Translations under genes and position numbers: made by a program
NCBI GenBank assembly: GCA_963070105.1
Contig: OY718804.1
Coordinates: 1,351,720-1,415,719 of the forward strand
Source of the DNA: Litomosoides sigmodontis
Taxonomy: Eukaryota > Nematoda > Chromadorea > Rhabditida > Onchocercidae
Direction: 5' to 3'
Length of the DNA: 64,000 bases
Notes under the pieces: model-generated
The model's database searches: none
Told to the model about the DNA's origin: nothing
Seen by the model: only the letters and a program-made list of their open reading frames with translations
In this document: positions 20,313 to 34,400 of the stretch, piece by piece
Position numbering within the stretch: the stretch's first letter is position 1
Layout of the letters: every line of letters begins with the position of its first letter

Positions 20313-23138
20313 CTGATAGCGATGATGCGCTAGCCGAAAGCGCATGTGATAATACCGCTAAGCATGCGTCATCAGACCACAATGATATTGATAATGATGA
20401 TAGCGATGATGATTGTGGTGCTGGTGGTGGTGATAATTCCTTTAAATAATATATTTTATAATTTGAAAGAGGAAATGTGATAGAAGGAAAATATTTCAAA
20501 CGAATATAGATGGGAATATTTCGTAAACTTTTAATTAGCGTAAATTTAATTAACTATACAGTGAAATCTCAAACGTTTATTACTTATTATTGATTGTATT
20601 TGAAATAGTATGCAAAATTGCACGATTTAATCATAAATCCAGAAATAAAAAAGTCTAATTTTCTTTTCAAATTGTAAATTTTAAATCAGTAAAAAGTTGC
20701 GAAAAGTTTAATGCAATTTTAAATTATATGGTATATCTATTTGAATTTTAAATAACTGACGTTCAGACATTTTCCATTCAAATGCATTGTTTGATTTGAT
20801 TTTTGCCATGTACACAGCCTGAAATTCATGAATAATGAAAGTTGACAGTAAGTATCAATTTTACTCAAATTATTGACAAAATTTTATAATTTTAATAAAT
20901 TTGTTAAGTGACTGCAACACGTTTTAAGTTTGAAATAGTATGAATAAAAAATGATTAAAGATCGGCTGATAATAAAATTCAGCCTATCACTTCTATCGTT
21001 TATCAAGCAATTACTGGCCAATTGCTTTAAATTTCTTCGAACTTAAATTAAAATAAGCAGCTATTTAATAAATCATTTAAAAATTAAGTTAAATTGCGAT
21101 TTTTAAAATGTGATAATTTACGCGAGGGAGGAAGAGAGAGAAAGAGAGGGAGCGAATGAACAACGAATTTTTTAAAACAAGCACTCATTCGTCTCTGATG
21201 ATATCTACTGCACACTTCAATTGTGTCGAGAATTCGAAAATATTATTAATGGCTGATAACCTTCGCACTACTCTGATGGACAGTGTCCGAGCTGTAACCT
21301 CACAGAGAGTTACCAACCATTCAGACATTAGATATCCATTTAATCGTTGTTACAATTAAGCCATAAATTTAGCTTGTTTTGAAATGTCTGAAATGATCCT
21401 ACCGCTCTGTGCTTAACACTTGCTAATTCCCATCAACCATCACATCTAACTGTTTTCAATTCATCTCTCTGTAGTGGCATTTGATCTGTCGTATTTCACC
21501 CCATACACCGCTTATTTCAAGATGTCGCCGCACCAATTTTATCATCAAAGGGATTTGCCGCTCCGCTCATCAAAGGATGTTAGTTTCGTTAGCATAAACA
21601 TTCTTCTATTAGCTTCATCTATCATCCGTCTCAAATACCTAAATTGCAGACAATCAAACCACTCCTATGTGGTGCAAGTCAACCGTACTTTAGCCTCCTT
21701 ACCAACCAATTCTTACTAAACTCGGTTTCTCGTCCATTCTTACGTCATTGACCAGTCGCTCCAGCAACACCCCTCCCTCCCTCCCTCGGACCCAACTCTC
21801 CAACACAGCTTATTCGCACCACGTACGTGTGAGCTTCCAATATTGCGTTACAAGCTATCATCCTGCTAATAAGCTATTAGCAAGCTATATCCTTCGTCAA
21901 CAATCGTAAGGATACAGCACTTCTTCTATCACACCGCAACTCGGTAAACAGAATCGGATAAGCTCCTAGCAATGACTGCTTCACAAATTTAGTTGTCGAT
22001 AATGTTTAAGAGACATAGGACTGTAATTTGAATATAATAGGATAATCTGTGATTTAAATGAGATCCTTGACTGCAGTGAGATGGAGGAGAATTGAATGAA
22101 ATTAATCTGGAATATTTCATCTGAAGTGATTTGACCCGGAAGTGGTCGTGTTGAAGTGGAAAAAGGAAGAAATAAAAAATCAACGAACAATGCACTGATA
22201 TAAAAAGTACACGAAAATTTCACACGCTGCACTCGTTCCTAATAGATTGATATTTTAAAATTCTAGTTTTTAAAATTATTTTAGGCGAATTTTTTTTTTT
22301 GTTTCTTTGTTGAATTTTTGCAAAACTTTTAATTGGACATTGTTGTCATTGCACATTGTCGCTGTTATATCATATCTTATCACTTCAGTTATACTATTGG
22401 CGCTATTGTAGCAGCGCTTCTAACGTATTATCATATTATCAGTGCTACCTGTTGCAAATGCTACCAATCAGTTCATTTCAACTGCTCTATGTTGCCGTCC
22501 TAAAATTCATTTTCAACTTACGATGATTGCATGAATGTGATCGGTTTCAAATTCAAATTATTGATTGTAGCAGTTGCTGTAGCAGTCGGCTCAAACAACA
22601 AGCATGTCTTATCAGTGATTATTTCCATTGCTCGTCGCAAGCATTTATTAATTGATTCATCTAAAAAGCTATTCGTAGCAAAATTTCAAAATTTTTTAAA
22701 TTTTTTTTTGTGAAGAAAAAGTAGTTCTTAGTAGGGGAAAAAAGATTTTTCTTTCTTTCGTAAATTACAACCTTTTTTTGTAGCAATTAATTTTGTTTTT
22801 AAGTAAAAGTTGCAATGTAGCAACTTTTTTTTTTCTGAAATATGCATATGTAACCTTTGAATGAATCGGGATAGTTGCAAAAATAAATTAATTAAAATTC
22901 CCTCATTAAAAGTTGCTGTTTGAGAAATGGATTTTTTTGAATGACAGTTAGTTATTGTATTGATAGTTGTTGCATTAGCAATTATTGCAATAATTAATTA
23001 GCAATTTTGAATTGCTTACCATTATTTGGGTAAAACTTATACGGAATAATTTCCACAGAATTTGCATGAGAAATCTGAAAAACAATAAAAATTTTACTTC
23101 TTAGAAATTAAAATGCAAAAAAAAATTACTCCTCCTAT

Positions 23139-23410
23139 ATCTAATTTTAATGATATTTTTCCAGAGAAAAAAAAATAGTAATAATAAATGACAGGTTAAA
23201 TTCAGGAATAATAGCAATAATAGCTAAAAATTTCATAAAATCTTCATTTATGAAAATTAATAATTTTAGTAAAAATCTAATTTTAATGATATTTTTCCAG
23301 AGAAAAAAAAATAGTAATAATAAATGACAGGTTAAATTCAGGAATAATAGCAATAATAGCTAAAAATTTCATAAAATCTTCATTTATGAAAATTAATAAT
23401 TTTAGCAAAA
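23139..23410. repeat. Two-copy tandem repeat, period 136 bp
   Basis: The segment beginning ATCTAATTTTAATGATATTT at 23139 is repeated almost perfectly from 23275. The near identity suggests a recent duplication. Confidence 0.95.
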
Positions 23411-25411
23411 ATTATTTTCCTCAGTTATTTATTGCTAAGCTAATTCCTCTATGACAGCGTAATAATGATAATAAATTATTACCAAGTAAATCATAATGAT
23501 GAAGCTGTGATGTGACATCCAGCAGATGCTCGTACCACTAATTACCATTTCTTTTTGGTGCTGTTCGATTGACATTGGCCAGGTTAATGGTAATTAACAT
23601 ATATGCGTGTACAATGTGTGACCAATGGATGGACACGTGGTGGCCAGTGGATATTTGACCAAATAAGATGCTAGCAATCGAATAACTAACACCAGCAGTA
23701 TAACAGTATATTGGAACGTATTACTACTACTACTACTATTACTTAGTAGTAGTTATTGTATTAGTAATTAATGTAAGAGTAGTTGCTAATGCTGCTGTAA
23801 CAGTTCTATAGCAATTATTGTTTGCAGTAATAGTGGCAGTGGTGCAGCAAGTGTTGCTCCTTATTGTTGTAGGAATTATTGTAGCAGCTATGACAGTTGT
23901 ATTATTAGTTATTGTTTTATAGCAAAAAGAGCGCTGCTGTATTAGTACCACAAACAGTAGTAGTAGCAGTAGTAATAGAAGTACTACAACCAGTACTGGT
24001 GATGATGGCGTTAGTGGGAACTGAACCGCTAATGAAATGAGTGAAAATGAATGAGGCAAGAATCGAATGATGCGGAGGCGTGGGAGGCGGGGGAGGCGTG
24101 GGCGAATGTATATATGGTAGGTATTCAATGCTAAATTTGCAGCTAACAACAATTCTGCAACTAAATCATTAATTTTACAATCATTCCACTCCTAATCCTC
24201 TCCTCTCACCCTCACGCTCACATTTCCTCCAGCTCATCCCGGTATATTCCATGTATTTTTACGGGTAATTTCCACTAATTACTATTTTTGCATTAGTTCA
24301 GAGGTATTAATGCTGTGCCTCACACGACTACTTCTCCCTCATCACCACACACTCAATACTTATCCCAAAAAATATTTTAGCAAATTAATTCTAATCATTG
24401 AAATGAAGCACGAACAAATGGACAGGACAGGTAGTACGAGGAGTGATTGGAGCGCCTATCTCTCCACCGATTAGTTTTATGTTAGCATAAAAAAAATTAA
24501 AATATTAGCGCAAAAATTTTCCCTCACATAATAACTTGCACAAATGTGCAATGTGTAAAAACGAAAAAATCAAACTTGCAATAAATTTATGACAAAAAGA
24601 AAAACTACCAATGCAAGCATATGAACAAAAGCAGCAATTTTTGATTTAAAAATGAAATTTAAAGGTTTTGCACAAAAATTATGCAGTATTAAAATACAAA
24701 TAAATAGCACTAATCATCCGTAATTTCAAAGTAACATTTGTAACTCTACGCAAAAATTATGCATTATTAAATTTAATAAATAAGACTATTAATTTGGAAA
24801 TGAAAAGATGAAATTGAAATTTTGCATTTCCATTGATAATTTCAAAACTTGCAAAGGAATGAATCATTTTTCTTATTATCAAGTGCTTATTTGCACATGC
24901 ATGCGCTCATTTTTTTTATTCATTTTAAACAGTAAAATTTTATTGAATTTAATTAAATGCATATATTGTTAAAATAAATTTGCTTGCTCGATAAGGAAAT
25001 TCTAATGCAATTTTGCATTAACATTAGCATGCATTCTCAGTTTGAACAATGTGTTCAATTAGAGAAGCAGGAAATTTATTTCATCCATTCAAGTCCAATT
25101 TGCGTAAAATAGAATGTTAGCTATTTATCCAATGAATTTCCTGGATCATTAAATTTGAATTATCCAAATGAAATTAAAATCAATAAATTCAAAATGTTTG
25201 CAGTTTGTGAATGAATGGATGAACTATCCATTTGCGACTTTCTCTCTCGTTGTTTTTTTTTTGAAATTAGACGAAACACGCCTGCACGTGAATTCCAAAA
25301 TTTTTGAGATTTGTTAAATTTAAATTAAAAATTTAGTTTCCTTTAGTTTACTACATTTTGCTTTATCTATTAACTTTACTTCTTATTTGCCTTACTTAAC
25401 TTCCTCTTCAC

Positions 25412-25500
25412 TCGTAGATTGTACGTATCACTCGCAAAGGTGCAAATTATCGTTGCGTTTACATGACAAATGCGCTTGGTGCAATTCTGAAATTGTTGCC
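25412..25500 (-). CDS. Possible exon, cysteine-containing, unrecognised
   Basis: An 89-nt minus-strand segment follows a good acceptor (TTTTTTTAG) and ends at a weak GTGAAG donor. It would encode QQFQNCTKRICHVNATIIC followed by TFASDTYNLR. Its end phase (0) would let it join an extended exon starting at 20439 of the EGF-CUB gene, but the fit may be chance. No domain is recognised. Confidence 0.2.
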
Positions 25501-26940
25501 CTAAAAAAAGCGAGCAATCTTTAACAGCAATTATTAAAATCAACAATTAGTAAAATTTGTAGCATTTTTTAAATTATCATAAATTTCATAGTAAGTTTTT
25601 ACACAGTGAATTCCCCAATAATTTGACTTAAAAAATTTAAACGAATCAAATCCGTTGCGAAACGTTTTACCATTTTAAATTACTCTTTACTTTTCAAATT
25701 TTGCTTGCCTTTTTGAAATTTGTTGCTATTATTATTAGCACTATAAAGTTTTACTCATTTTGTTCAATCTAAATTAATGAATGATGCATTTATTTAAATG
25801 CACCAAAAAAAAAGTTCAACATAAAATTTGAAAAATTAGCCTTTTAAACTCCTCACGAACTGTCATTTAGTCATGGCATACTTTGATAAAATAAATTTAA
25901 ATTTACAAATTTTTGCCAAAAAAATTATTCTTCACAATTAACATGCGTATAATCCTGAAGTAGTACTCTAAAATTGCTGTGAATTATCTATGAGCTACGT
26001 TGCAATGAATTATTTATAAGCTAGGACACAATTAATCATTTGTGAATTAATCATGAAATTTATGGGTTTATTAAATCATGATAATTTGCATGCGTAATGA
26101 ATCATGATAAGTTGCTTACAAACCTAATAGTGCTAAAAATAAGGCAGATAATTGAATGAAATGAAAAAAGGATGATTGAAGTAGAAAGAAATGAAAGGAG
26201 AGAAGATAAGCAACGAATTAGTAATTAATAAAATAAATGAATGAAAATTGATTAACTAATCGAAATAAGTAAATGAATTTTAATTCATAAATGGATAAAA
26301 ATTGATCAATTAATTAAATTAATTAGGAGACGAAAGCAATAATAGACAATATAACTAAAGAAGTTTGCTTTATCACTAATTTCACACTTAAATTATGTGT
26401 AATTCGTATGTTCGATGAAGTGGGAATTATTTGAAATATTTTAATTGTTTGTTCACAAAAATATTTTTATGAATTTTTGTGCTTATAAAAATACCAATGA
26501 ACACGCATTTATCGCTTCCAAAAGATTTTCACCATTCCCAAAAAAGATTTAGTTTTTAATCAAATCAATTACTTGCAAAATGATAAATTTTTGGTAGCTT
26601 GAAAATAAGCAATTATGTTGAGCTTGATTTTCTCAATGAATTAGACTAGCCATATGATATGGTATGAATTTTGTTTTAATTTATTTTTCAAGTCATAAAT
26701 TTGAAAATAATTAATTATTTAATCAAATTTAAAGAACAATCAATTGTTTGATTTTGTTTTTTTCGTTGAGCTAACTGCTATATTCATTGTTGATAAGCAA
26801 TTAGCAGCGGAAATGCTATCAGCTAAAATGATGCAAATGAAATGTACCGCACATCTTTCACAATGAACCTTTCACACGCAATAATTATCAATTATCAATT
26901 ATGCTACACATCCATATGAATGAGCTGGAATCGAAACAAA

Positions 26941-27028
26941 GGATTCCCGAAAAAATGGACGAATCTGAAAGGAGATTCCAGAAAAACGGATTAATCTGAG
27001 CAAAGATTCCAGAAAAACGGATTAAGCA
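26941..27028. repeat. Three degenerate 30-bp repeats with TTCnnGAA dyads
   Basis: Three successive units contain GATTCCCGAAAAA or GATTCCAGAAAAA followed by GGACGAATCTG or CGGATTAATCTG. Each carries a TTCnnGAA dyad, the core of a heat-shock element, but spacing between units is not the contiguous 5-bp phasing of a classical element. Confidence 0.6.
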
Positions 27029-28479
27029 TGCTAATAAATTGGCTTATCACTCCGTTTCTTTTTTTTTGTTACATTAGCCGATGAAGTGACAAGTTTACTT
27101 TATGCATTATTAGACGAAATCAGTCGACAGTCTAATTATTTTGTAAACTGTGGATTGTGCTTCAAGGTGACACGAAATTAATTAGCAAAATTGACATTTC
27201 GGGGTAGGGATAATTAATTAATTATGCCATTTATTATTTCAGCATAAGTTATCGCAACTAATTTTGCTGCTTTAAACTTCAGATGATCCTTTGTAACTTA
27301 CAATTCTTCGTTAGTAACAAAGTCATTATTTTATTTCAAAAAAAAAAAAACAGAGCGCAACAAAAGTTGCAATTAAAATTAATTGAAAATTATAATGAGG
27401 CAAAAAAATTTCTCAATTCATAATTATCTTACATTTCGCAATCATAAGTATTTTTTTAAACTCTTTTTAAAGCACTTAATGGAAAATGTGAAAGCAAATT
27501 TTAGCAAATTAAATTAATTGTGCTGATGTGATTCTTCACATTCGACGTGCATCGTTTTAAAGTGTTGAAGAGTTGAATATTTTGACGCCGTGGTATTCCT
27601 ATCATCCTGGAGTGCAAGCATCGAATAGTTTTTATTAATTATCGCATTCGACAATAAGAAATATCGCATACCACTTAATAATATTATATTTATTTCGATT
27701 TAAATTGCTTATTTTCCAATTTGTCTATTTTTGAATTTTAATTACTATTTTAGGCTATTTGTAAAAAAAGTTAGAATGAAATTAAAATTTCCAACTTCTG
27801 TTGTCATTGATATTAACGATCATTGATTTCCAATCGAATTAATAATCCGGAAATTTGCACATAACACCGCATCCGTGCTGCGCTAAGACAAACAGCTAAT
27901 TGATTAATTAATTTTGAAAGAATTATTAAAGCCTAAAATTGCAAAAAAGTCGTGAGAAAAAAAATTGCTGTTTAAAATTAAAAAATAATTTTAGATTATT
28001 ATGGAAATGAATAGAAAATTCTGAAAAATATCTGAAATACTTGCATCTGCAAACGAGCTAGCGCTTTGCGCAACAGCGTGCGGAACTAGTAGTGTTATGT
28101 AAAATAATTTTGAAATGAACTTGCTTCCACTATCTTCCTCTTAATGAAATATATACGTTGAGAAATTTTACACGTAGTTAGTAATCTGCGAGCGTTTAGG
28201 TAATTAATCGTTTAGCATTTCTTCCTCATTTTTCACTTCTCAAAATCACAATTACAAGTTAAAATTGTCGCAGATCATAGCAATTATAAGTTAAATTTGT
28301 CATAGACAACCGATAATTGAAATTAATTAAGAGCTGTGATAATGAATATACTACGATTGAGGTGGAGAATTAGCTAATTGAACACTCACTATTAGAAATC
28401 ATGATCTGCTTTTAATTTCATACCCATTCAAATATTCCATTCCGCATGATATTCGCGTCGTAATTCTTCGTCCGCGTGT

Positions 28480-28480
28480 T

Positions 28481-28533
<53 letters not shown>

Positions 28534-28562
28534 GTGCGTGTGTGTGTGTGTGTGTGTGTGCG
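28480..28562. repeat. (TG)n microsatellite
   Basis: A TG run with a few CG interruptions lies just upstream of the proposed first exon of the IL-17-like gene. The Cys-Val frame through it is an artefact, although the same frame later contains a plausible signal-peptide start at 28584. Confidence 0.95.
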
Positions 28563-28583
28563 TATCTACGTGTAAAAAAATTG

Positions 28584-30828
28584 ATGAAATATTTCAAAAT
28601 AATTAAAATTTCGAGCGTTATTTTGTGTAGTAGTTTAAATGCATATGCGTATCATGCGTTTTACTTAGCGTTTTCAGACGCTGGCTCTACTAACTTTGGT
28701 ACTGGAATTGCTGTTTCAGTTTACAATATTTAGTCGATTGCACAATTTTACAAGGTAATTTGGTTTGGAAAATTCCAACTTCGATATTTTCAGTAGAAAC
28801 AGTAACGAGTGAATAAGACACATTTACGTAAATTGTTTACAGACAATTAATTTGCTGGACAGAAGTGTAAATTTATTTTTAAAGAAAAGTTGTGCGAACG
28901 TTTTAGCAACAGTTATTACTGTGCTCTTTTCAGTAAAGCGCAATATATAGATGTGGCATCGTTAGAATTACGCCGAGAAGCGGAATGTTTCTATCGTTAC
29001 GTGAAAAGAGACCATCACCAGAGTTTCGCGGAATGGTTGCACAAAAAGAACGCATCGCATTACACGCCAATTGCGCCTATGTATCAGCAATCGCTACTGA
29101 ATTTGCAGGTTAAAGCTTTTTGCTCATTGCCGACGAACTCAAACAGTCATTAATTTTGCCGCATTACTTCTACATTATTGCAACTTTCTTTGACAAAACT
29201 TGACTTCTACAGCAATCCATCATGCAACTGCATGGAACTGTAACGCTGGAAGACTTAATTAAATGACAGATGGCGAAGAATTGAATTCGACTAAGTCATA
29301 ATAGATGAATCTAACGATTTCTACAAACTAAAACTTTCGGGCTCACAATGTTTATTACTTAGCAAAGAGAAGATGTAATGTGTAAAACAAATACCGAAAT
29401 AATTGTTTTCCTTCTTTCGGATGAATGGATAATAAATGAGTTTGGGAAAATAAGTCGGGAAAGTCCATGCGACACTTATCCCTTCGAGAGAAATAACCCC
29501 GTCAGTGAATCGTTGAAATTTAGTTCCTGCATATGACACAAGGGAAATGGCACTTCATTTTTGCGGGAGGAATAAAGACTGTCGTAGAAGTTTAAAGTTT
29601 ATTTCGGAAAGTCACCTGTCACACAAACTTCTCGCAGCATGTTGAACGATATTGAATTATTAATTGAACTTTAGTTAAATGCTCTGAGACATGGGAAACA
29701 AGTAACGCACGGAGCTGTCGACTGCGAAATACCGGAACTTCCAACGGTAACGCCGGACTTGCCGCTGAGAGAACGAGCATTGTGTCATTTCGAATATTTT
29801 CTTAATTACAATCCATCGGTATGTGTTTCCACTCGTTGTAAATCTCACCTACTTATCTCTGTTCGGAATCCTCTCCGGAATGACTATGAGAACAGCCTCA
29901 AATTCCGGCTTACGTACTTGACAGTTGGACGTAACATTAGAAATGCTGCTGTTCGCAAGCAGCACCATGCACTATATTACGAACAATTACACCATTTCGA
30001 TCCCTCCACACCCACCTTATTGATTTTTACATCAAAAAAATGGCAAATGCCTTAAGGAGCAAATTTGCTTGAAGAAGTAAATTGAACTGTTGCAATACAA
30101 AGAAGGGAAAAACAACCTGAAATTGAGATCGGCGCTCAATAGCAGCGCTTGAAGAGATGCGACAACAACTCCATTTCTCCAACAAATCGAATAACCAAAC
30201 CAACTGACTGACAGAAGACCTCTTCAACACTTAATTACCTCATTTGCATAATGCTTCCTAATTACAGTCTTGCTTGCTAATAACTGGAGAAAAAAACTAT
30301 CAGCCACTTCACATGTGATAATTTAAGAGGGTACCAGCTGCACTGACGGAAGTACGCTGCATGTGCCCACATCCACCGCCTAAATTGATCGGTAAACGAA
30401 TCTTTGAATGTGAACCTCTGCGCTATCAAATTCGTGTGCTGCAATTCGACGAACTATGCCAAACATATTCTGAACAAATTGAAACGATCGCCCTGGCATG
30501 TATACCTGTGCTACAGGTAAGTTAATCATCAATTTAATAATTCACTTAAATTGCTTGGTTGCTTACAAATATTGTATTCGTTGAAAATTTGAAAGAATTT
30601 TTGGGCAGTTTAACGGGAATGAAGTTCTCATTTCGGGTTTTGGGAAAGGAAGTAAGTCAGTTTCATACTTCCTCTAACTAGGAAGCAGATTCACCAGAAT
30701 AGAATGATTCGTTCCAAATTCAAAGTTTTCAGGCAAGTGCAAAAGCTGATGGTGAAATGAAATTCCTCGCTCCGGAAAGATTCCAAGGTCCGATCAAGAA
30801 GAAATTCCAATACGACTCATATCAGTAA
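28584..30828 (+). CDS. Interleukin-17-like secreted cytokine
   Basis: Proposed exons are 28584-28698, 28966-29108, 29675-29818, 30328-30516 and 30733-30828, giving about 228 aa. All phases agree. The last three exons are firm. Exon 3 ends [14 protein letters not shown] and exon 4 starts [13 protein letters not shown]. Together they give the IL-17 signature: an aromatic strand, then R-x-P, a hydrophobic, and an acidic residue before C-x-C. Exon 4 continues with [12 protein letters not shown] and ends [10 protein letters not shown], matching the later strands and the final V-x-C segment of the fold; the second cysteine of the usual terminal C-x-C is absent. The last exon ends KKFQYDSYQ and stop. 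Exon 1 would supply a signal peptide ([20 protein letters not shown]), but its GTACTG donor is weak, so the N-terminus is uncertain. Acceptors at 28950 or 28933 are alternatives for exon 2. In C. elegans, IL-17 homologues act as neuromodulatory or immune cytokines; the role here is inferred. Confidence 0.75.
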
Positions 30829-31412
30829 TCATACTATCTTCCCCAATCACCGTATTGCTACCTCACTGATTAAATAATAAATATTCCGATGACTAGCTGT
30901 TCTTCCCACAAATGATCCCAGAAGCGTCACTACGTGTCCTCGTTTGACGTCAACTCCATATGACTATTTTCGAAAGATACATTTTTGCCCGCTGCTGCAG
31001 TAAGACTTTGCAGGCGAGCACTTGTGAATTTTTCCGGCTAATGTTTGCGAAGGAGCTGAGCTGATGGTTTAATGAATCGCATTACATTAATCCATTAATT
31101 CACAAAAAGCAATTTAAGACAATTTAAAAGACAATTAAAGGAAGACAATTTAAAGAAGCGTTAAAAATAACGCCGATCAACGTGAAAATAAGGAAGCGAA
31201 TTGTGGGAGTTTTCAGCGACAGTAACAATGTTGCTAACAGTGAGAAATATTTAGGATAAATAATAAACATTAGTATTTTCATTATCCTTGCAATCAAAGA
31301 AAAAGGAAGTGGAAAACATCTTGAATTGCTCATTTCAAAAGGTTTGCAAAATTCCCAAAATTATGCAAATTTCATCGCTTCATGCAACCTACTCTGCGAA
31401 AACTTTTTCTGT
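30829..31412. other. Convergent intergenic region
   Basis: This 584-bp stretch separates the stop codons of the IL-17-like gene and the facing SLC17 gene. It holds the IL-17 poly(A) signal. From about 31199 it is similar to 37617 onward in unit 2. No coding sequence is seen. Confidence 0.7.
30876..30881 (+). terminator. Poly(A) signal of the IL-17-like gene
   Basis: An AATAAA hexamer lies 48 nt after the TAA stop at 30826-30828, a normal distance for a short nematode 3' UTR. Confidence 0.6.
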
Positions 31413-34400
31413 TTATGGCGAATTTCTCGCTGCGTTAAGCGTTTTCTTCTCCAATTCGCAATTCTCGTCGTCGTCAACGCTGTCGCTCAATGCCCACGGC
31501 TGTACTTCACCTTTCGCAAACAAACAGAAGATAGTAGTACCAGCTAATAGCACTCCACCGGTAATCCAAAAAACTAATTGCCATTCTTGTTGCGAACCCT
31601 AAAATTAGCAAAATTATAAAATAACAAAATTTTAAGGATTGCATTTGAAATTTTCATTTTCAAAAATTAAAATATTTAACAATGCTTATAATACGCTGAG
31701 AGAAATTTTAAAAATAAATTCCCAATAGTTTACTAATACTGAATGTTAAAATAAATGATGTAATTATTGCTTTATATTTGTATCCAATTTCTTATCGAAA
31801 ATTAATTTTCTTCGTAAAATTTAACAAAATGTTTTTTGCAAAAAAATTGTAAATTAAAATTTAATAAGTGTAAAATTGAATTTTACTAAATTAATGATTA
31901 CCGTTGGAGTGAGATAGCCAACCATCACTGGACCTATAATTCCGGCAATGCATGGTATAGTATTACCAATACCCAGTATTGGTCCAGCAAACGCTGGTGC
32001 AAGGTCAAGGTAGCTGACCATATAGCCAGAATACTGTATTCCGGATAGGCCAATACCAAGTGTAAGGAAAATGATCACCAATGTTTCCTGACCGCAACCA
32101 CAATAACCGCTAGCGATCAGAAATACAGCTTGACTTCCAAGTGCTGTAATTTCAACAATCACAGTACGAATTCCTTCTCAATTACATCACTTCACTTAAC
32201 CAACTAGCTAATTAATTAATTGATTAGTTAACTAACTAATTAAATTCCTCATTACTACCATTTTATAAGCAAAATATGCTGAATTTAAATCCAAAAATAT
32301 AATTTAATACAATCAATAATTAAGAAAAATATTTTAAGTAGTATTATATTGTGAAAAGTATATTATATTTAAATAGTATTATACCGTGAAAAACAATCAC
32401 AAATATGAATCGTTTATTTTTTAAAAACAAAAAGCGCTTAAATAATTTGTAAATTTGTTCTTTACCACTTCATACTTTCTATTAATTTCACAACTGGATT
32501 AACCAAAATTTATCAAAACACAATACTTTGACAAAATTTCAAATTAAAACTTACAAACGATCATAGCAAGGCGTCGTATGCCTATAGTTGACAAAACGTT
32601 CATTTTTTGCAATTTATCCGCGGTAAAACCACCCAAGTTCATGCATACAAAATAGGTGATGTATGGAATTGCTGTCAAAAATCCAAGCTAAACGATAGTA
32701 CACAATAAGTAAAGTATTTAATTAAACAAAAAATTACGAGAATGATGATTGGTGTTGCAGATAGTTAGTTGGCAGGAGTACTTCTTCATTTTTCGTCAAA
32801 AAATTAAGGGTTCCATTAAAATTACTTAATTCATGCTAAATGCTATTTATCAATAGTTTTATTTTCAGGATCGATTGAAGATGAAGCGAACCGAGGCAAA
32901 ATCCAATCCCAAAACATCATTCATGAAGAGTGGAAGAGTGGTTATCATCATATGACCACCCCAATCACCAGCAAAATGACCGCAAAATACTGCCCAAACA
33001 GGAACCGATTTGAATATTTCAAGCCATGGAACTGCTCGTTTCTAAAATTTCAAAAAGAATTTCAAATTTAAAAAATTAAATAACCAAAAAAGACTGATTG
33101 ATTAATAGAGTGAAAGTATTCGTTTAGTAATAAACGTTGTGATCGATTTTTCGTTTTCTCCAATTGTCGTCCCTTAACGCCCAATCAATACTATCTTTTC
33201 AATCTAAACTTTTTAAGTTTGCAGAATTTTTTTAAATTAATTCCAGTAAGAAAATGATACCTTCTTGGAATTTGATGCTAATATATCAGCCAATGAACTT
33301 TCAATATAATTCAACTCTCTCAACGAAATGCGTTTACTACGCGAAGGTAGATCCGATACGTAAAAGAACCAAAGAAGGCACCATAAAATACCTGCCGTAC
33401 CTAAAAAAAACGAAGAGATGCCTGGCAATCACACTAGAAATGAATTTCCCAAATATGAATTATGTCTAATTAAGCAAATTATATCTGAAATTGTTTACCG
33501 ATAACATAAAAGATGGACGGCCAACCACCGGCAAAGCCATACTTGCAAAGTAAACCAGACAACGGCATCACAGCTGTATTACCTATTTGTGCACCTGTAA
33601 TAAGATTTAATATATGATCAAAACGATCTATTTCTACTGCCTAAGAAACCACTCTTTTAAACAAACTGTAAACTAAATTTTTGCTAAACTTTAAATTAAT
33701 TGTTAAATTTTTTAATAAAAGTTTACAAAATGATTTATGAAGAGGAAAAAAAAGCACGGTATAGACAAACCTGCATATGTCACACCGGTTAATAAGCTTC
33801 TTTCTAGTGGTGGTGCCCACACTGACCACATTGCATGATATGCAGGAAATATTGCACCCTAATAATCGCATATAATAATTCATTAAACAATTGGAAAGGT
33901 GAAACAAAAAGTAATTTAGCAAATTTTGATAAACTTGCAAATTTAAATTTCAAAATATAGTGGACTGATAAATGCAGCTTTCATTTCACTGCAATACCTG
34001 CATGAAGCCTATAAGAGCTCGAGCAATGATAAAAGTAAAAACACTGAATGTTGCAGCTAATGGACTGATCAATGTAAGCACCGCACATCCCAAAACCACA
34101 AAACCGATCACCAAACGACCACCGTATCGACCAGCTAAATAACCACCAAGGATTTGGCTACCTATGTAGCCCCAGAAAAAAGCACTCAGTACATATCCTT
34201 GCACATTTTTCGGCCAAACAAATTCTCCCATATACTAAAAGTAAGGAAGTGCCATAAATGCTCCTCCTAAAATATGCTAAAATAATAGTTAAATTGATTT
34301 CAAAAAATAAACACCTAATATTTTGAAATAATACTTAAGTGGACAAAACATACTCAAACAATCACGTCATACCTTCATACTTCTCCCTGTGTTTTTTTGA

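Larger units (their letters stand above)
20440..28583. other. Gene-poor region, repeats and one weak exon candidate
   Basis: No convincing gene is seen. Present are trinucleotide-like CTA/GTAGTA runs around 23717-24010, a duplicated 136-bp element, a short array at 26941 and one possible minus-strand exon at 25412. Plus-strand frames at 21156 and 21474 have ordinary composition but no recognisable similarity. Confidence 0.5.

Noticed and set aside
21474..21719. Plus-strand frame after a CTCTGTAG acceptor (AFDLSYFTPYTAYF...)
   Set aside because: Composition is plausible, but there is no recognisable family and no neighbouring exon.
23739..24152. Minus-strand frame of 137 codons with a Leu-rich segment that looks like a membrane helix
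   Set aside because: The Leu and Thr runs come from CTA/GTAGTA trinucleotide-like sequence.
29759..30055. Plus-strand 98-aa frame continuing past the IL-17 exon 3
   Set aside because: Only the part up to 29818 is exon; beyond it the frame runs through an intron starting GTATGTG. The same applies to 36680-36955.
31288..31602. Plus-strand frames over the last SLC17 exon
   Set aside because: They are antisense shadows of the minus-strand exon at 31413-31598 and of its copy at 37827-38012.
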